64,000 bases of DNA from positions 221,064,767 through 221,128,766 of the forward strand of contig JBOZIK010000001.1 in assembly GCA_051453625.1 (NCBI GenBank), given 5' to 3'. The stretch comes from Welwitschia mirabilis (lineage: Eukaryota; Gnetophyta; Gnetopsida; Welwitschiales). The notes beneath the pieces are model-generated. The model made no database searches. It worked only from the letters and a program-made list of their open reading frames with translations, and had not been told where the DNA came from. The stretch's first letter is position 1. Every line of letters starts with the position of its first letter. The translations under genes and the position numbers were made by a program. Below, piece after piece: positions 11,640 through 21,700 of the stretch.

Positions 11640-12954
11640 TGGAGTGGGTTGATTGATTAGGAAATCTTCCTAAAAATTGAGGAGAGATACCTATGGCCTG
11701 ACACCAAGATCGATTTTTTTGAGTGTCTTTTAGCTTTGAATGGGGGAAAGCTTGATTAATAGATGCATCTTAATTTCTTTGATGATATGAAGACAAAAAA
11801 CTCTTTCTGCTTGAATATCTTTGCATTTCTGCCTTGCCAAACATGATAGATGCATGCAATGATTAGGAACTTAGTGATGCTATGCTGGGAGGATCTAGAC
11901 CTAAATCTCTGTTTTAGCCAGATCATCAAGGCATTTCAGGAAACTCCATAGTGGTGCAGGTGAAGTAGATTCAATGCAGATCAGAGAAGAAGGGAACATG
12001 GAGGGTAGTCAAAGAAAATTTGATTTCTTGGTTTTTTAGCTAGACCGCATAGATTACATCTAGTGTCAATCTGAAATCTAAGCTTGAGCAATCTATCTTT
12101 GGTAAATAGTCTATTATAAGAAGATAAACAAGAGATAAAAGAGTGTTTTAGAATAGAAAAACAATTCCAAATCAAAGAAAACTAGTCTACCTTAGGCCTT
12201 GACCACACAAGTACAAATAAGCTGAGGAAGTGGAGAACGGGGAGCCTGTTGCCTTCCAGACTAGTGCACCATTGATGACTTGTATACATCCTCCTAGTTT
12301 GTTTTTGAGTTTCATAATTTTTTTAATGATCCAAAAGTGTTTTATTTATTGCTAGAGATCTAATCCCTTAAAATAATATTCGTTGCATCATTTAACCTAA
12401 AGGGTATCTTTCTTAAGCACTAAGTCCCAGAGTTGAGTTAACATCAAAGCTTTGTATATTAAAATGATGTCAGTCAATCCCAAATCATCTACTTTCTTTG
12501 GTTTCACCAGAGTTTGCCAGCTATAGGGGTCTTCTTGGAATGATTAGGAGTCCCTATCTAAAGGAATCTTCTGTAAAGAGAATTAATCTCATAGAGGACC
12601 TTGTTAGGAAGGAGAAAAACCCTGCACCAAAAAGAAGACAAGGACTGGAGCACAACTTTAATTAAAACAAGTCTACCAGCATAAGATAAAAATTTTGTAG
12701 TTCAAAATCTAATATTCTTAGTTACCCTGAGAATTAGAGGTAATAAATCTATAATAGAGAGTTTATTAGAGTTAAGAGGCACTCTAAGGTATCTAAGTAG
12801 TAAGGTGCCTTCACGGAATCCCAGCAATTAAAGATATCTATTTTTTTTCCCTTGAGATAACCCTCCAAAGAAAGCTTAACTCTTAGAAAGATTTTCCTCA
12901 AGTCCAAACACTTTCGTGAAGAGATTCAGAGCTTGTTTCATATATTAAATGGAG
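11640..12954 (-). pseudogene. LINE ORF2 C-terminal part with zf-RVT-like domain
   Basis: Downstream of YADD the minus strand gives the usual plant LINE series: LLGFREGTLLLRYL (about 12,825-12,784), TTKFLSYAGRLVLIKVVLQS (about 12,705-12,646) and a RRFL*IGTP block. The zinc-binding C-terminus follows at 12,135-11,990 as TKDRLLKLRFQIDTRCNLCG, the CxxC of the zf-RVT family, with a later FFDYP in place of FFDCP, so one ligand is probably lost. Stops and frameshifts occur throughout. A decayed block resembling a C-terminal plant LINE tail continues to about 11,640. Confidence 0.8.
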
Positions 12955-13596
12955 CTAGCATCTCCTTTACAAAATAAAAATAGATCATCAGCATAACACA
13001 AATGGGTGGTTTAAAGCCTGTGACATTTTGAGTGAAAGTGAAATTGGGGATCATCATTCATCTTCTTAAGACCCTTGGAAAGGCACTCAATAACGAGGGA
13101 GAAGAGGTAAGGGAACAAAGGATCACCTTGCCTGAGACTCCTTTTTCTTAGGAAATAACTAGTTAGTTCACCATTAATAAGGATTTTATAGAAAGGGGTG
13201 ATAACACATGCTTTAATCCAATTGATCAATTTGAATGGAAATCCTAGGCCTTCCAAAAGGTTAGTAAGAAATGTCCATGACACANNNNNNNNNNNNNNNN
13301 NNNNNNNNNNNNNNNNNNNACATCTTAGGCTGATCCATTTTCTAGCATAATATTGGATTAGTTCTTATGCTAGAAGAATGTTGTGAATGATGCTTCTGTG
13401 TGGAATAAAGGCCCCTTAGTTATCTTTCACAATAGAATTAATAACTCCTTTAAGTCTTTAAGCAATAGTGATTGAGATGGCTTTGTAAATCACATTAAAG
13501 CAAGAAATTGGTCTAAAATCTGAGGCCACATTAGGCAGTTAGATTTGGGGATCAACATGATGGATGTGGTGTTGATGCTTCTTGGCATGCTAGAGT
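12955..13596 (-). pseudogene. LINE ORF2 reverse transcriptase palm with YADD
   Basis: This is the catalytic part of the LINE reverse transcriptase. From 13,590 the minus strand reads INTTSIMLIPK, followed (with a frameshift) by a decayed RPIS/NVIYKAIS/GAFIP series to about 13,320. After the 35-N gap come SWTFLTNLLEGLGFPFKLIN and LRQGDPLFPYLFSLVIECLS, the RQGDPLSPxLF motif. The catalytic box reads THLCYADDLFLFCKGD, with YADD at 12,984-12,995, so both Asp residues are intact. A TAA stands just before THLC at 13,010-13,012. Sequence conservation is high relative to the rest of the window. Confidence 0.9.
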
Positions 13597-14237
13597 NNNN
13601 NNNNNNNNNNNNNNNNNNNNNNNNNNNNNNNNNNNNNNNNNNNNNNNNNNNNNNNNNNNNNNNNNNNNNNNNNNNNNNNNNNNNNNNNNNNNNNNNNNNN
13701 NNNNNNNNNNNNNNNNNNNNNNNNNNNNNNNNNNNNNNNNNNNNNNNNNNNNNNNNNNNNNNNNNNNNNNNNNNNNNNNNNNNNNNNNNNNNNNNNNNNN
13801 NNNNNNNNNNNNNNNNNNNNNNNNNNNNNNNNNNNNNNNNNNNNNNNNNNNNNNNNNNNNNNNNNNNNNNNNNNNNNNNNNNNNNNNNNNNNNNNNNNNN
13901 NNNNNNNNNNNNNNNNNNNNNNNNNNNNNNNNNNNNNNNNNNNNNNNNNNNNNNNNNNNNNNNNNNNNNNNNNNNNNNNNNNNNNNNNNNNNNNNNNNNN
14001 NNNNNNNNNNNNNNNNNNNNNNNNNNNNNNNNNNNNNNNNNNNNNNNNNNNNNNNNNNNNNNNNNNNNNNNNNNNNNNNNNNNNNNNNNNNNNNNNNNNN
14101 NNNNNNNNNNNNNNNNNNNNNNNNNNNNNNNNNNNNNNNNNNNNNNNNNNNNNNNNNNNNNNNNNNNNNNNNNNNNNNNNNNNNNNNNNNNNNNNNNNNN
14201 NNNNNNNNNNNNNNNNNNNNNNNNNNNNNNNNNNNNN
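13597..14237. other. Assembly gap inside LINE RT, 641 N
   Basis: The coding blocks on either side (DGFPTKLFKSSWN and INTTSIMLIPK) are normally only some 35-50 residues apart in this family. A true 641 bp here would mean an inserted sequence of about 500 bp or a wrong gap size. Confidence 0.9.
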
Positions 14238-14645
14238 TACAAACATCTTCTTCAATAATATTCCATGAGGACTTAAAAAGTTTGGTAGGAAATCCATCAA
14301 GGCTAGGGGCTTCATCATTACCAATCAAGAAAAAAGCATATCTAATTTCATTAGAAGAAATAAACCTACATAAATCTATACATTAGTCTTTTGAGACTCT
14401 GGGACTAGCAAATAGAATTGATTGATTAAGATTAGCTACTCTTACCTCACTACCTAGAAGACTCTAAAAATATGAAATGATATCTTATTGTACAGCATCT
14501 GGATGATCAAGCAGAGTACCATTAGCATTATAGATAGAGATGATAGATGAAATAAGTCTCCTTTGCTTGAGGAATGTGTGAAAATATGCTGAATTAAGAT
14601 CTCCCTCTAGTGTTCATCTAATTTAGCCCCCAATGCTACCCTATG
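14238..14645 (-). pseudogene. LINE ORF2: pre-RT linker and first RT motif
   Basis: In the minus-strand frame the linker reads EGDLNSAYFHTFLKQRRLIS (ends near 14,558), matching the plant LINE pattern of a Gly-Asp-x-Asn block followed by FFH/YFH. The N-terminal RT motif follows at 14,328-14,260 as NDEAPSLDGFPTKLFKSSWN, which corresponds to the common APGxDGF..KFFK.W signature. At least three in-frame stops occur between the two. The frame then enters the 641-N gap. Confidence 0.85.
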
Positions 14646-14648
14646 TTG

Positions 14649-14675
14649 CCCTCCCCCATCCCCTCCCCACCCCCC
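14649..14675 (-). other. G-quadruplex-capable tract at the LINE-LINE junction
   Basis: The minus strand has five consecutive G runs (6, 4, 4, 5 and 3 long) separated by one or two bases, in surroundings that are strongly AT-rich. This fits the usual G4 pattern. It lies between the truncated 5' end of the minus-strand LINE and the start of the plus-strand LINE ORF1. It may belong to the 5' untranslated part of the plus-strand LINE (inference). Confidence 0.8.
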
Positions 14676-14694
14676 AATTTCTTAGAGCTAGGAT

Positions 14695-15606
14695 TCCAAT
14701 AATGATGGAGCCAATGGAAAAAGATGTCCCTCCCCTCACAGCTAACAAGCAAAATTCATGGATGGATATTATGGCCAAAAACACGAATGTAGAGTCCAGC
14801 CTCAAACTTGATTTCTATCCACAATAGTTTTCTATGACAGAAGTTAACATCGATTAGCAGGACTGGAATTTGGAAGTTTCACGATGGAAAAACTCTTTAG
14901 TAGGATTCATTTATGGGATGAAACCTTACATCTTGGGAATGTAAAACTATGTTAAAAAATGCGGGGGAAATGAGGCAATGGTCACAGTGTCGTAGATTGA
15001 AAAAGGTATGTTTCCTTTCAAATTCTATTCAAATGAAGAAATGCAGAACATGATGGAGAAGGGGCCATGACCATTTGACAATAAACCCCTAATCTTAAAA
15101 TCTTGGACCCCCTCTATGTATCTGGAAATAGATAAGATAATCAAGTTTTTGATCTAGGTGAAACTCCTCTGTGTAAATCTACATCTTTGGTTTGTGAGGG
15201 TTCTCTAAAAAATCACAAGTGTTATCAAAAAATCGATATATACAAATGGCATTACTGCTTTTTTAGGAAGACTAAACTTTACTAAATTATGTGTCGAGAT
15301 ATCCCCTAAAAATGAGCTCCCATCCACTATCACACTGAAGGCCCATAGTGGAATTATATTAGAGCAAAAAATAAAGTATGAGTGGACGCCGTATAAATGC
15401 ACCCAATATGTTTGCTTTGACCACAAAACAGAACAATGTAAAAATAAAAGGATAGTGATTATCTGGAAACCAGTCCCTTCAAAATCTAGTAATTTAGTAG
15501 GGAAGAAAACCAATGCATTAGTTCTTGGTAATCACGAAGTCAAGGATTCAACTGAAAATAATGCCCATTCAGATTTAGTTGATGCAAACTCTTTAGTAGA
15601 ACTGTA
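14695..15606 (+). pseudogene. LINE ORF1 relic: DUF4283 domain and CCHC knuckle
   Basis: ORF1 of plant L1 elements encodes a nucleic-acid-binding protein. The frame from about 14,697 holds NSWMDIMAKN, the SWADVVxxN-type block common near ORF1 starts. Then come RWKNSLVGFIYGMKPY (about 14,885-14,930), PFDNKPLILKSWTPSMYLEI (about 15,072-15,131) and RLNFTKLCVEISPKNELPST (about 15,268-15,327), the DUF4283 series. A C-x4-C-x2-H-x4-C knuckle follows, with Cys codons at 15,398, 15,413 and 15,437 and His at 15,422. There are several stops, for example after GMKPYILGM, and frame changes. It ends at a TAA near 15,604. Confidence 0.85.
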
Positions 15607-16179
15607 AACTACAGCTCAAAATGCTCAAAAAATTCTTGCTCAGCATTTTTAGACTAAGGAGAAACAGGGTCAGTTTTCTAATTTCTTTTTTGAAAATACT
15701 TCAGGTGATTCTTCTTCACATTTCAGCTGGGTAAAAAATCTCTTAAAACAGAGGATGTTAAGGCACAGCAAAGGCGATGGTTTTTCAGGAGGGAGGATCC
15801 TTTCCCATCCAGTTATAGTAGTTGTGAATATGAACATTGATTCATCCAAAGATGGCAAAAGAACCATAAAACAACCAGATCACAAAGGCATCAAGGCTCA
15901 GATTAAAAATGGAGGTCAGGTTCCTCAAGACCCAAATTTTAATAAAAATCTATGTGATGTCCTTAGTATTAAAATTTCCCCAAATGAATGTATTGATTCC
16001 CAAAGATCTTCAAAACCAAAAAACAAGTTTAATCTCTCTAGTCAATGAAAATCAAGAAGGGGTAGGGGAAAAGGGTGCGTTGATCCCAATAACCCTAGAT
16101 CATGAAAATTGCTTCCTAAAATATAAGAGTTCTTAATGGCCCTAATAAATAGCAAAATATTCATCTTCTTATCTTCTAG
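15607..16179 (+). other. ORF1 tail / inter-ORF region of the plus-strand LINE
   Basis: A low-complexity hydrophilic reading continues here (KKPKNKFN-like stretches to about 16,050), as expected for the unconserved C-terminal part of LINE ORF1 and the spacer before ORF2. No domain is recognisable. Confidence 0.5.
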
Positions 16180-16960
16180 TTGAAACTTAGTGTTTTTGCA
16201 ATTTTAGAAACAAAATTTTAGGTCAATAGAATAGAGATGGTTGCCAGAAACTATAAGCCAAATCCTTTTAGAAATATACACACAATTTTTCTCCTTCCTC
16301 TAACAGTAGGATCTTAATTTTATGGAACCCAATCGATGTCCATATTGTAGTGCAATTTGTCTTTTTACAAGTCATGCATTGTGAAATAAGGATACAATTC
16401 TATGGATTTTGTTTGTTTATGCCTTTAATAATTCCAAACAAAGACAACCTTTATGGACATATATAATCAATTTTAGTTAGGCATCTCATCTGCCCTGGGT
16501 TTTTTTGGTAGATTTTAACTATATTGTAGATCCTGGAGAGAAAATAAATGGATCCCCTGTGAATACCAAAGACTTAAAGGAGCTACAGAACCTTTATTTT
16601 ACCACTTACCTTATTGATTTAAAGCATGTAGGATGCCTTTTTACATGGTCTAATAAGCATCAAGGACAAAGCAGAGTTCATTGCAAACTTGATAGAGTGC
16701 TAACTAATGATAAGTGGATCAAATCCTTCCCTCATTATTATGCTAACTTTTTTGCTCCAGGTCTATCCGATCACTCACAAGTCATTCTAAACTGCAATGA
16801 AGGCATCAAGGTCAATCATCCCTTCCAGTTTTGTAATTTTTGGTGTGAGGAAGATGAATTCCTCAATGTCATTCAAGTAAAATGACTTGTCCACCTGGTC
16901 TATAATTCTTTGGCAGATTTACATAAGAAACTTCAGCATATCAAGAAAGGCCTTAAAGAA
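16180..16960 (+). pseudogene. LINE ORF2 endonuclease (APE-like) relic
   Basis: This is the target-nicking endonuclease of the LINE. The N-terminal part (16,180-16,500) is recognisable only as decayed fragments. From 16,508 it reads VDFNYIVDPGEKINGSPVN, equivalent to the GDFN box with Gly replaced by Val, catalytic Asp at 16,511 and Asn at 16,517. It continues through VGCLFTWSNKHQGQSRVHCK, then LDRVLTNDKW (with the usual LDR), and ends with the GLSDHSQVIL box, Asp at 16,769 and His at 16,772. The stretch 16,505-16,885 has no stop, the longest open part of this LINE. It cannot act alone because the RT part is missing. Confidence 0.88.
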
Positions 16961-17640
16961 AGATTTTCCCACAATACTAAAGGGTTAAGACATCATCTTC
17001 AGAGTGCCAAACAGGAACTTTTAGACATGTAAAAGCAAATAGACTTGTCTCTTGCTGATTCTAATCTTCTTTAAAGTGAGTAGAAGTTGATGCAAAGTGC
17101 TTCTGGTTTTTTCATAAGAATGATTCATCTGAAATGAACTGACCTCTTATAAGGATGGTAACATGCTAGAATCATAGATGATAGGGAATGCCCTTATTGT
17201 CAAAGCCAAAACACTATTGACGAACTTTAAGAACATAGAGAAAGGGGACTGTATTATGACATTTTCTCATAAAAAGATTTTTAAGTTTAAGAGAGTAATT
17301 AAAAAGTTTACAAATCATCATTATTGCGTCACTGATGATGCCCTGTCACCTAAGACTGAAAAACTCTAGGTAAATCTTTTCCATGACCTAGAAAGTAGTT
17401 ACAATGTTTTAGTTACCAATGATACCATTAGAATGAGACTAAACTTAAATATCAGAAGAGTTGTGTTTTACAACTTCTTGAAATTTATAGACATTTTTAA
17501 GTTTGTGGATCCATTCCAAGTAAAGTAGATTACTAAAAGGCCAATAGAAGAGAAAGTATTTATCCATAATATCCAAAAATATCAAGCAAAAAGGGCATTA
17601 GAGTAGAGCCAAGCTTCCTTTGATTCCAGCTTTTCCAGAT
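16961..17640 (+). pseudogene. LINE ORF2 linker before RT
   Basis: A charged, coiled-coil-like stretch (LHKKLQHIKKGLKERFSHNT near 16,920-16,980) is followed by EKGDCIMTFSHKKIFKFKRV (about 17,238-17,297), the family's KEGDxNTxFFHKxxKxRR block, and then by TKRPIEEKVFIHNIQ near 17,533. Stops are frequent. Similarity ends at about 17,640, before the APGxDGF motif of RT. Confidence 0.75.
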
Positions 17641-17679
17641 TCCCATGACTACATAGGACATTAAGAAAGTCTATGAGTA

Positions 17680-17830
17680 TCAGTAATGAACATGTGTAAT
17701 CCTAGCTCCCAGGAAGGCAAAATTTGTATTATTGTCAATGATTTCTTCTAAGGTAATTTGCATTGATTTAAGCTTGTCTTCTAAAATGACGAGCAATCTT
17801 AAAGAATAAGGTCTCAAAGAAGTCCGTTGT
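17680..17830 (-). pseudogene. Isolated LINE RT fragment, inverted
   Basis: The minus strand reads ILEDKLKSMQITLEEIIDNN followed by FAFLGARIT, corresponding to the RT block ILADRLKxILPxIIxxNQSAFVPGRxIT that follows RPIS in plant LINEs. It is the segment expected shortly after the point where the plus-strand LINE stops, but in the opposite orientation. This suggests a small inversion or a third LINE fragment. The open frame extends to 17,946, but the last 35 residues match nothing I recognise. Confidence 0.65.
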
Positions 17831-17949
17831 ACGCTTGGCGGTGGTGAGATGATAAGAACGAATGAAATAGAGGAATGAACAGAATGAAAAAAATGCAAGA
17901 ATGTACAAAATCTTTGATTTAATACAACATCTTTTGAAAATGGCATAGA

Positions 17950-19903
17950 CCTAATGGATTGCTTGCGGTAAGTTTATATATGCTTCTTAATACCTATTCC
18001 AATAGAAATACTTTCTTGAATTACTTGCAACACTTAATGAGGGTAGCATATTCTTGAATGGATAAATTATTTTTAGGATGAATATTACTATAATAAATAT
18101 CAGTAACTTCTTAGATGGTGCTTATACATTTAGTTCATTTGACATAAAGCCTTTTCTATTCAGGCTACTTTTATCACTATTATTGGTAAGGAATAATCCA
18201 TTAAGAAAATGTTGCCTGCTAATGGTATTTATTCATCTCATCAAACATATATAATAAAATGCATAGTTATAGTCCAAATGTTTATGGTTATATTTTGGTC
18301 TATTATTATTACATTATTATACTACATTACATTATCTCCTATGCACAATAGTATATTAGCTTATATTATGCTATTACATATGTATAGTACTACATCTATA
18401 TATTATAAATAGGAAACATGTTTTATTCATAGGAATATGTTAATGTTAGGAGTAGATACATGATTAAACAAGTGTTTATATAAGATTGAATACTCATGTT
18501 TGTCTTCTTAGATAATGATGTTACTATAATTAGCTCAATAGAATGATTTCTTACTCTTAGTTACTTAGTAATAAATTTATATTAAATATTAGATGTTGTT
18601 GAATGTAATGACTAACATTCATGTTTCTTCTAGTATGATTCCATGCAATTATGTATGTATAGTATAGTATATAATGATGTAGGTTTAATAGATTTCTCTA
18701 ATAATCATGGTAGCTTCTAATATCTCTTCACACTTTTTAGGTATAAACTATTAAATGTATTTTCTTAGATGTTCATGCATATAAGTTAAATATTCCTAGT
18801 AGTTACTTATTATCTTATGCATAAAATGATATATTAATAATGATTATTATATGATGCTCATTGAAATAATTAGACACTTAATTAGCAACCTTTATCCTTT
18901 AATTTCTATTGATCTAAGTCTATTGAGACTACAGACTTAATCAATGACATATAGGCTATTCTCTTTGGAATTTTATATTTATATATAATTAGATTCATTA
19001 TGACATGTTATAAAAAAAGAACTTAGGAGGTATCCTATCGAAATGATGTGTGTATATGTATGTGTGTGTGTGTGTTAACCATATTTTTGCATGATTTTAC
19101 TATAATGACATTCTATTATGATATATTTACTCCCATTGGCTCCCGCCAAGATGTTAATCAGATATGAGGAGTTTCTTATGCTTGCTGATGAAGGATTACT
19201 AATGGATATTTTTGCCAAGTGATTAAGAGGTTTACTATTTATCTGATTTATATTAATATACATGTTCATTTTCATCATTCATATATTATAATTTCTTAAT
19301 AGGATTGGATGTTGTAACCTTGAGATTTCTTGACTAGCTGCCTTCTATACTTTTACATATACCTACTATACATATGTACATATATTTATGTGTGATATTA
19401 ATTGATGTTGATTTGAATATTAAGTTATTGCATTATTATTTGCATTCTTTCATGCTTAGAATTGTCACATGCCAATGAAATGAATCACCTTAATCTATCT
19501 TATGCTCATGCGTATTAGTGGAGATTAGAACAAGATCTAAAATAGAATTATATGTGGTCTAAACTCCTTCAGATGTGGATTACATAGGTGTGGTTGCTTA
19601 GTTGTTGGTACAACCAACCAATCAACTACAACCTGCACACTTCTTTTATGTGCTCTTAATTGACATTTCTAATTAACCTTAAGATTGGTTTTGATATTAG
19701 TCAGGTGGACTATCATAACATAGTTCACTTAAATTGAGTCCTATGAGTAACTAATAGGTAATTATCTTAGTCATAACCTAAATTATTCTAGTGTAAAGTT
19801 TAATCTTACCATGTTAATTCATCTACTATAATGTAACATAGTTAATTATTTTAAAAAAAAAACCTTGTGCTTTTAGGTCTAGCTCAAAAACTGGGTTGTG
19901 ACA
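17950..19903. mobile_element. Right arm of the LTR-like element
   Basis: About 1.95 kb of noncoding AT-rich sequence ends GGGTTGTGACA at the 5-bp duplication. It has a short TG microsatellite near 19,047-19,073 and an A run at 19,853-19,862 but no gene. A TGCAACAC at 18,025 resembles the first eight bases of the left end, but the bases after it do not match. Confidence 0.55.
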
Positions 19904-19908
19904 AGTAA
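19904..19908. repeat. Right target-site duplication (agtaa)
   Basis: Partner of 9,791-9,795; it equals the uninterrupted site in R copy A. Confidence 0.75.
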
Positions 19909-20935
19909 TTCTATGATATCACTTTAATTATTGAAGAAGATCTGTATAGGAATACTTAGGTCAGTTTTAAGCTAAGAATTTACTAAAACTATTAAATTTC
20001 ACATGTGATTCATAATTCAATTGTAAAAACTATTTAGTGGCATTGTAATACCAATTTACTCATGGAAATAATGTTGCAATATTACAAATAGTTTGAAAAA
20101 TAATCAACTTATCTTTTCAAAAAGCAAATAAATTCAATTTTATCTCTTATAGCTAGAATTACATGAAAACATTAAATTGACTAAAAAATAACTATAAATG
20201 TATAAATTATAGCCTACGAAATTCAAATTTCCAAGGTACCGATGTCCTGAAAGTGTCTTGTTCATTCAATGTCATGCATCTAGTGTCAAAATAAGTTAAA
20301 ATCATCACATCAAAAAGTGGATGAGATATGATGATAGAAAAGGGACTATTAATCATCTATAGAGCTACTAGATTAAAGTGGTCCTCTATCCTTTGCATTT
20401 TTACCCTTTATCTTGATAGTCTAATCATAATCAACATGAACATTCTTAAACTAGATCATAATGCATTATTTTAAGCTCATTAAGTGTCTAAAATACCTAA
20501 CATCTAAGAAGTATAAAAATACCTNNNNNNNNNNNNNNNNNNNNNNNNNNNNNNNNNNNNNNNNNNNNNNNNNNNNNNNNNNNNNNNNNNNNNNNNNNNN
20601 NNNNNNNNNNNNNNNNNNNNNNNNCACATCAGAAAGTGGATGAGATATGATGATAGAAAAGGGACTATTAATCATCTATAGACCTACTAGGTTAAAGTGG
20701 TCCTCTATCCTTTGCAGTTTTACCCTTTATCTTGATAGTTTAATCATAATCAACATGAACATTCTTAAACTAGATCATAATGCATTATTTTAAGCTCATT
20801 AAGTGTCTAAAATCCCTAACATCTAAGAAGTACAAAAATACCTCTAAGTGTAGTATTATAGTTCAAACAATAATGTAAAATTATGATCATTAATACCTTA
20901 TTTTATCAAAATTTGTGCTTCATCATTAACAAAAT
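19909..20935 (+). repeat. R repeat family, copy B, right part
   Basis: It resumes copy B exactly where it was interrupted. TTCTATGATATCACT aligns with TATTATGATATTAGT at about 5,440 of copy A. It then follows copy A 5,460-5,995, including the AATACCAATTTACTCATGGA and GTCATGCATCTAGTGT blocks. It contains a 100-N gap (20,525-20,624), and 20,306-20,524 is repeated at 20,625-20,843 with only a few differences. Similarity to R stops near 20,935. Confidence 0.8.
20525..20624. other. 100-N gap with duplicated flanks (example of a class)
   Basis: Eleven gaps are exactly 100 N: starts 20,525, 23,766, 28,829, 29,540, 36,167, 40,789, 42,180, 44,515, 44,910, 52,936 and 63,362. One hundred N is a placeholder for unknown size. 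All except 23,766 and 44,910 have the bases before the gap repeated after it. Confidence 0.95.
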
Positions 20936-21700
20936 AAGAAAAAACATTAGTATATTCAAATAAATTACTATTAAATCTTAATTTAAAACTTTTAAGTGTT
21001 ATAGAAATCATATTATTAAAACTCTTAACCATGGTTTTAAAGTATGGAGATTAGTTTAATTGTTTTTAGAAGGTCTAAATAAAAAAACAAGAAAAATAGT
21101 GTAAATATTAACTAATGCTAAATGAATTGATGCTACACCTAATAAAACTTAGAAGAAATGACCAAAAATAATAGAAGTAACTCATAGATTGGAAAATCTT
21201 GAAAATGATCACATTAGAAGTAAAATAAGCTTAAATTATTTTTTGGATAAGGATAAATCAAATGAAGAATTATCAAAGATTTTGAAATGTTTATTTATTC
21301 AATTAGAAAATATTAAATTAGAACAAAAAAAAAAGATAAAATCCAACTTAAACTTTATCAAGTTTATCTTGTTATGAGTTGGATAAAATAGATGATCATA
21401 ACATAAAAACATGATCAAATTTAAGGTAACTTGAATTGCTTTACAATAACATGATTTATTTGAAGCTCGTGTCTTTCATAAAACTATCATTCTAGTATGT
21501 TAGTCAATAAGTATACCCATTCACATATAAATAACTTTCTTCAAAATTAAAATGCTTTTATTCTTATAATAATCAAATTTGATTGACAATCCAAAACATT
21601 ACCTATTCCTTAATATTAGGAAAATAAATTATAATAAATAATGAAATTATTAGCAAACTAAATGAGAAAAATGCAATAAATTCTTAGTTTTATATTTTAA
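20936..21700 (+). other. Unassigned AT-rich stretch before gypsy copy 1
   Basis: An open frame of 62 codons at 21,189-21,377 is Lys/Leu/Asn-rich and helical-looking. It has no motif that I recognise. It may be part of a decayed gag of the following gypsy copy, but the second copy offers no match to test this. Confidence 0.3.

Larger units (their letters stand above)
11590..14648 (-). mobile_element. LINE (plant L1 type), 3' half with reverse transcriptase
   Basis: The minus strand carries, in order, the pre-RT linker, the full RT domain, the RT thumb/connection and the C-terminal zinc-binding domain of a plant LINE ORF2. ORF1 and endonuclease are missing, so the copy is 5'-truncated near 14,648, exactly where a C-rich tract and a plus-strand LINE begin. 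Many stops and frameshifts are present, so it is dead. A 641-N gap and a 35-N gap interrupt it. No poly(A) is evident at its 3' end, which is placed near 11,590 only because the coding match fades. Confidence 0.85.
14676..17640 (+). mobile_element. LINE (plant L1 type), 5' half: ORF1 and endonuclease
   Basis: The plus strand carries ORF1 (DUF4283-like plus CCHC knuckle), the apurinic-type endonuclease of ORF2 and the linker up to just before RT, where similarity stops near 17,640. It therefore contains what the neighbouring minus-strand copy lacks. The two overlap in the linker region, where their residues differ clearly, so they are more likely two different LINEs than one inverted element. 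Stops and frameshifts are frequent. Confidence 0.85.
9796..19903. mobile_element. Composite LTR-type insertion of 10.1 kb with nested LINEs
   Basis: The insert starts TGCAACACCCC and ends GGGTTGTGACA. It therefore has TG...CA ends and near-complementary termini, as is usual for plant LTR retrotransposons of the TGTAACACCC type. It splits R copy B and is flanked by a 5-bp duplication. The outer arms (9,796 to about 9,930 and about 17,950 to 19,903) look like a single long LTR of about 2 kb, inferred to be a solo LTR. LINE pieces and two host-gene fragments lie between them. No gag or pol belonging to the outer element was found. An alternative is a full element with its middle replaced. Confidence 0.65.

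Noticed and set aside
14676-17640. Plus- and minus-strand LINE halves as one twin-primed insertion
   Set aside because: Layout fits, but the overlapping pre-RT linker differs in most residues between the two; kept only as an alternative.
18209-18412. Open frame of 67 codons (Ile/Tyr/Met-rich)
   Set aside because: AT-rich chance frame with no domain, in the LTR-like right arm.
18025-19903. TGCAACAC at 18,025 as the start of a second LTR
   Set aside because: Only eight bases agree with the left end at 9,796; the following bases do not match.
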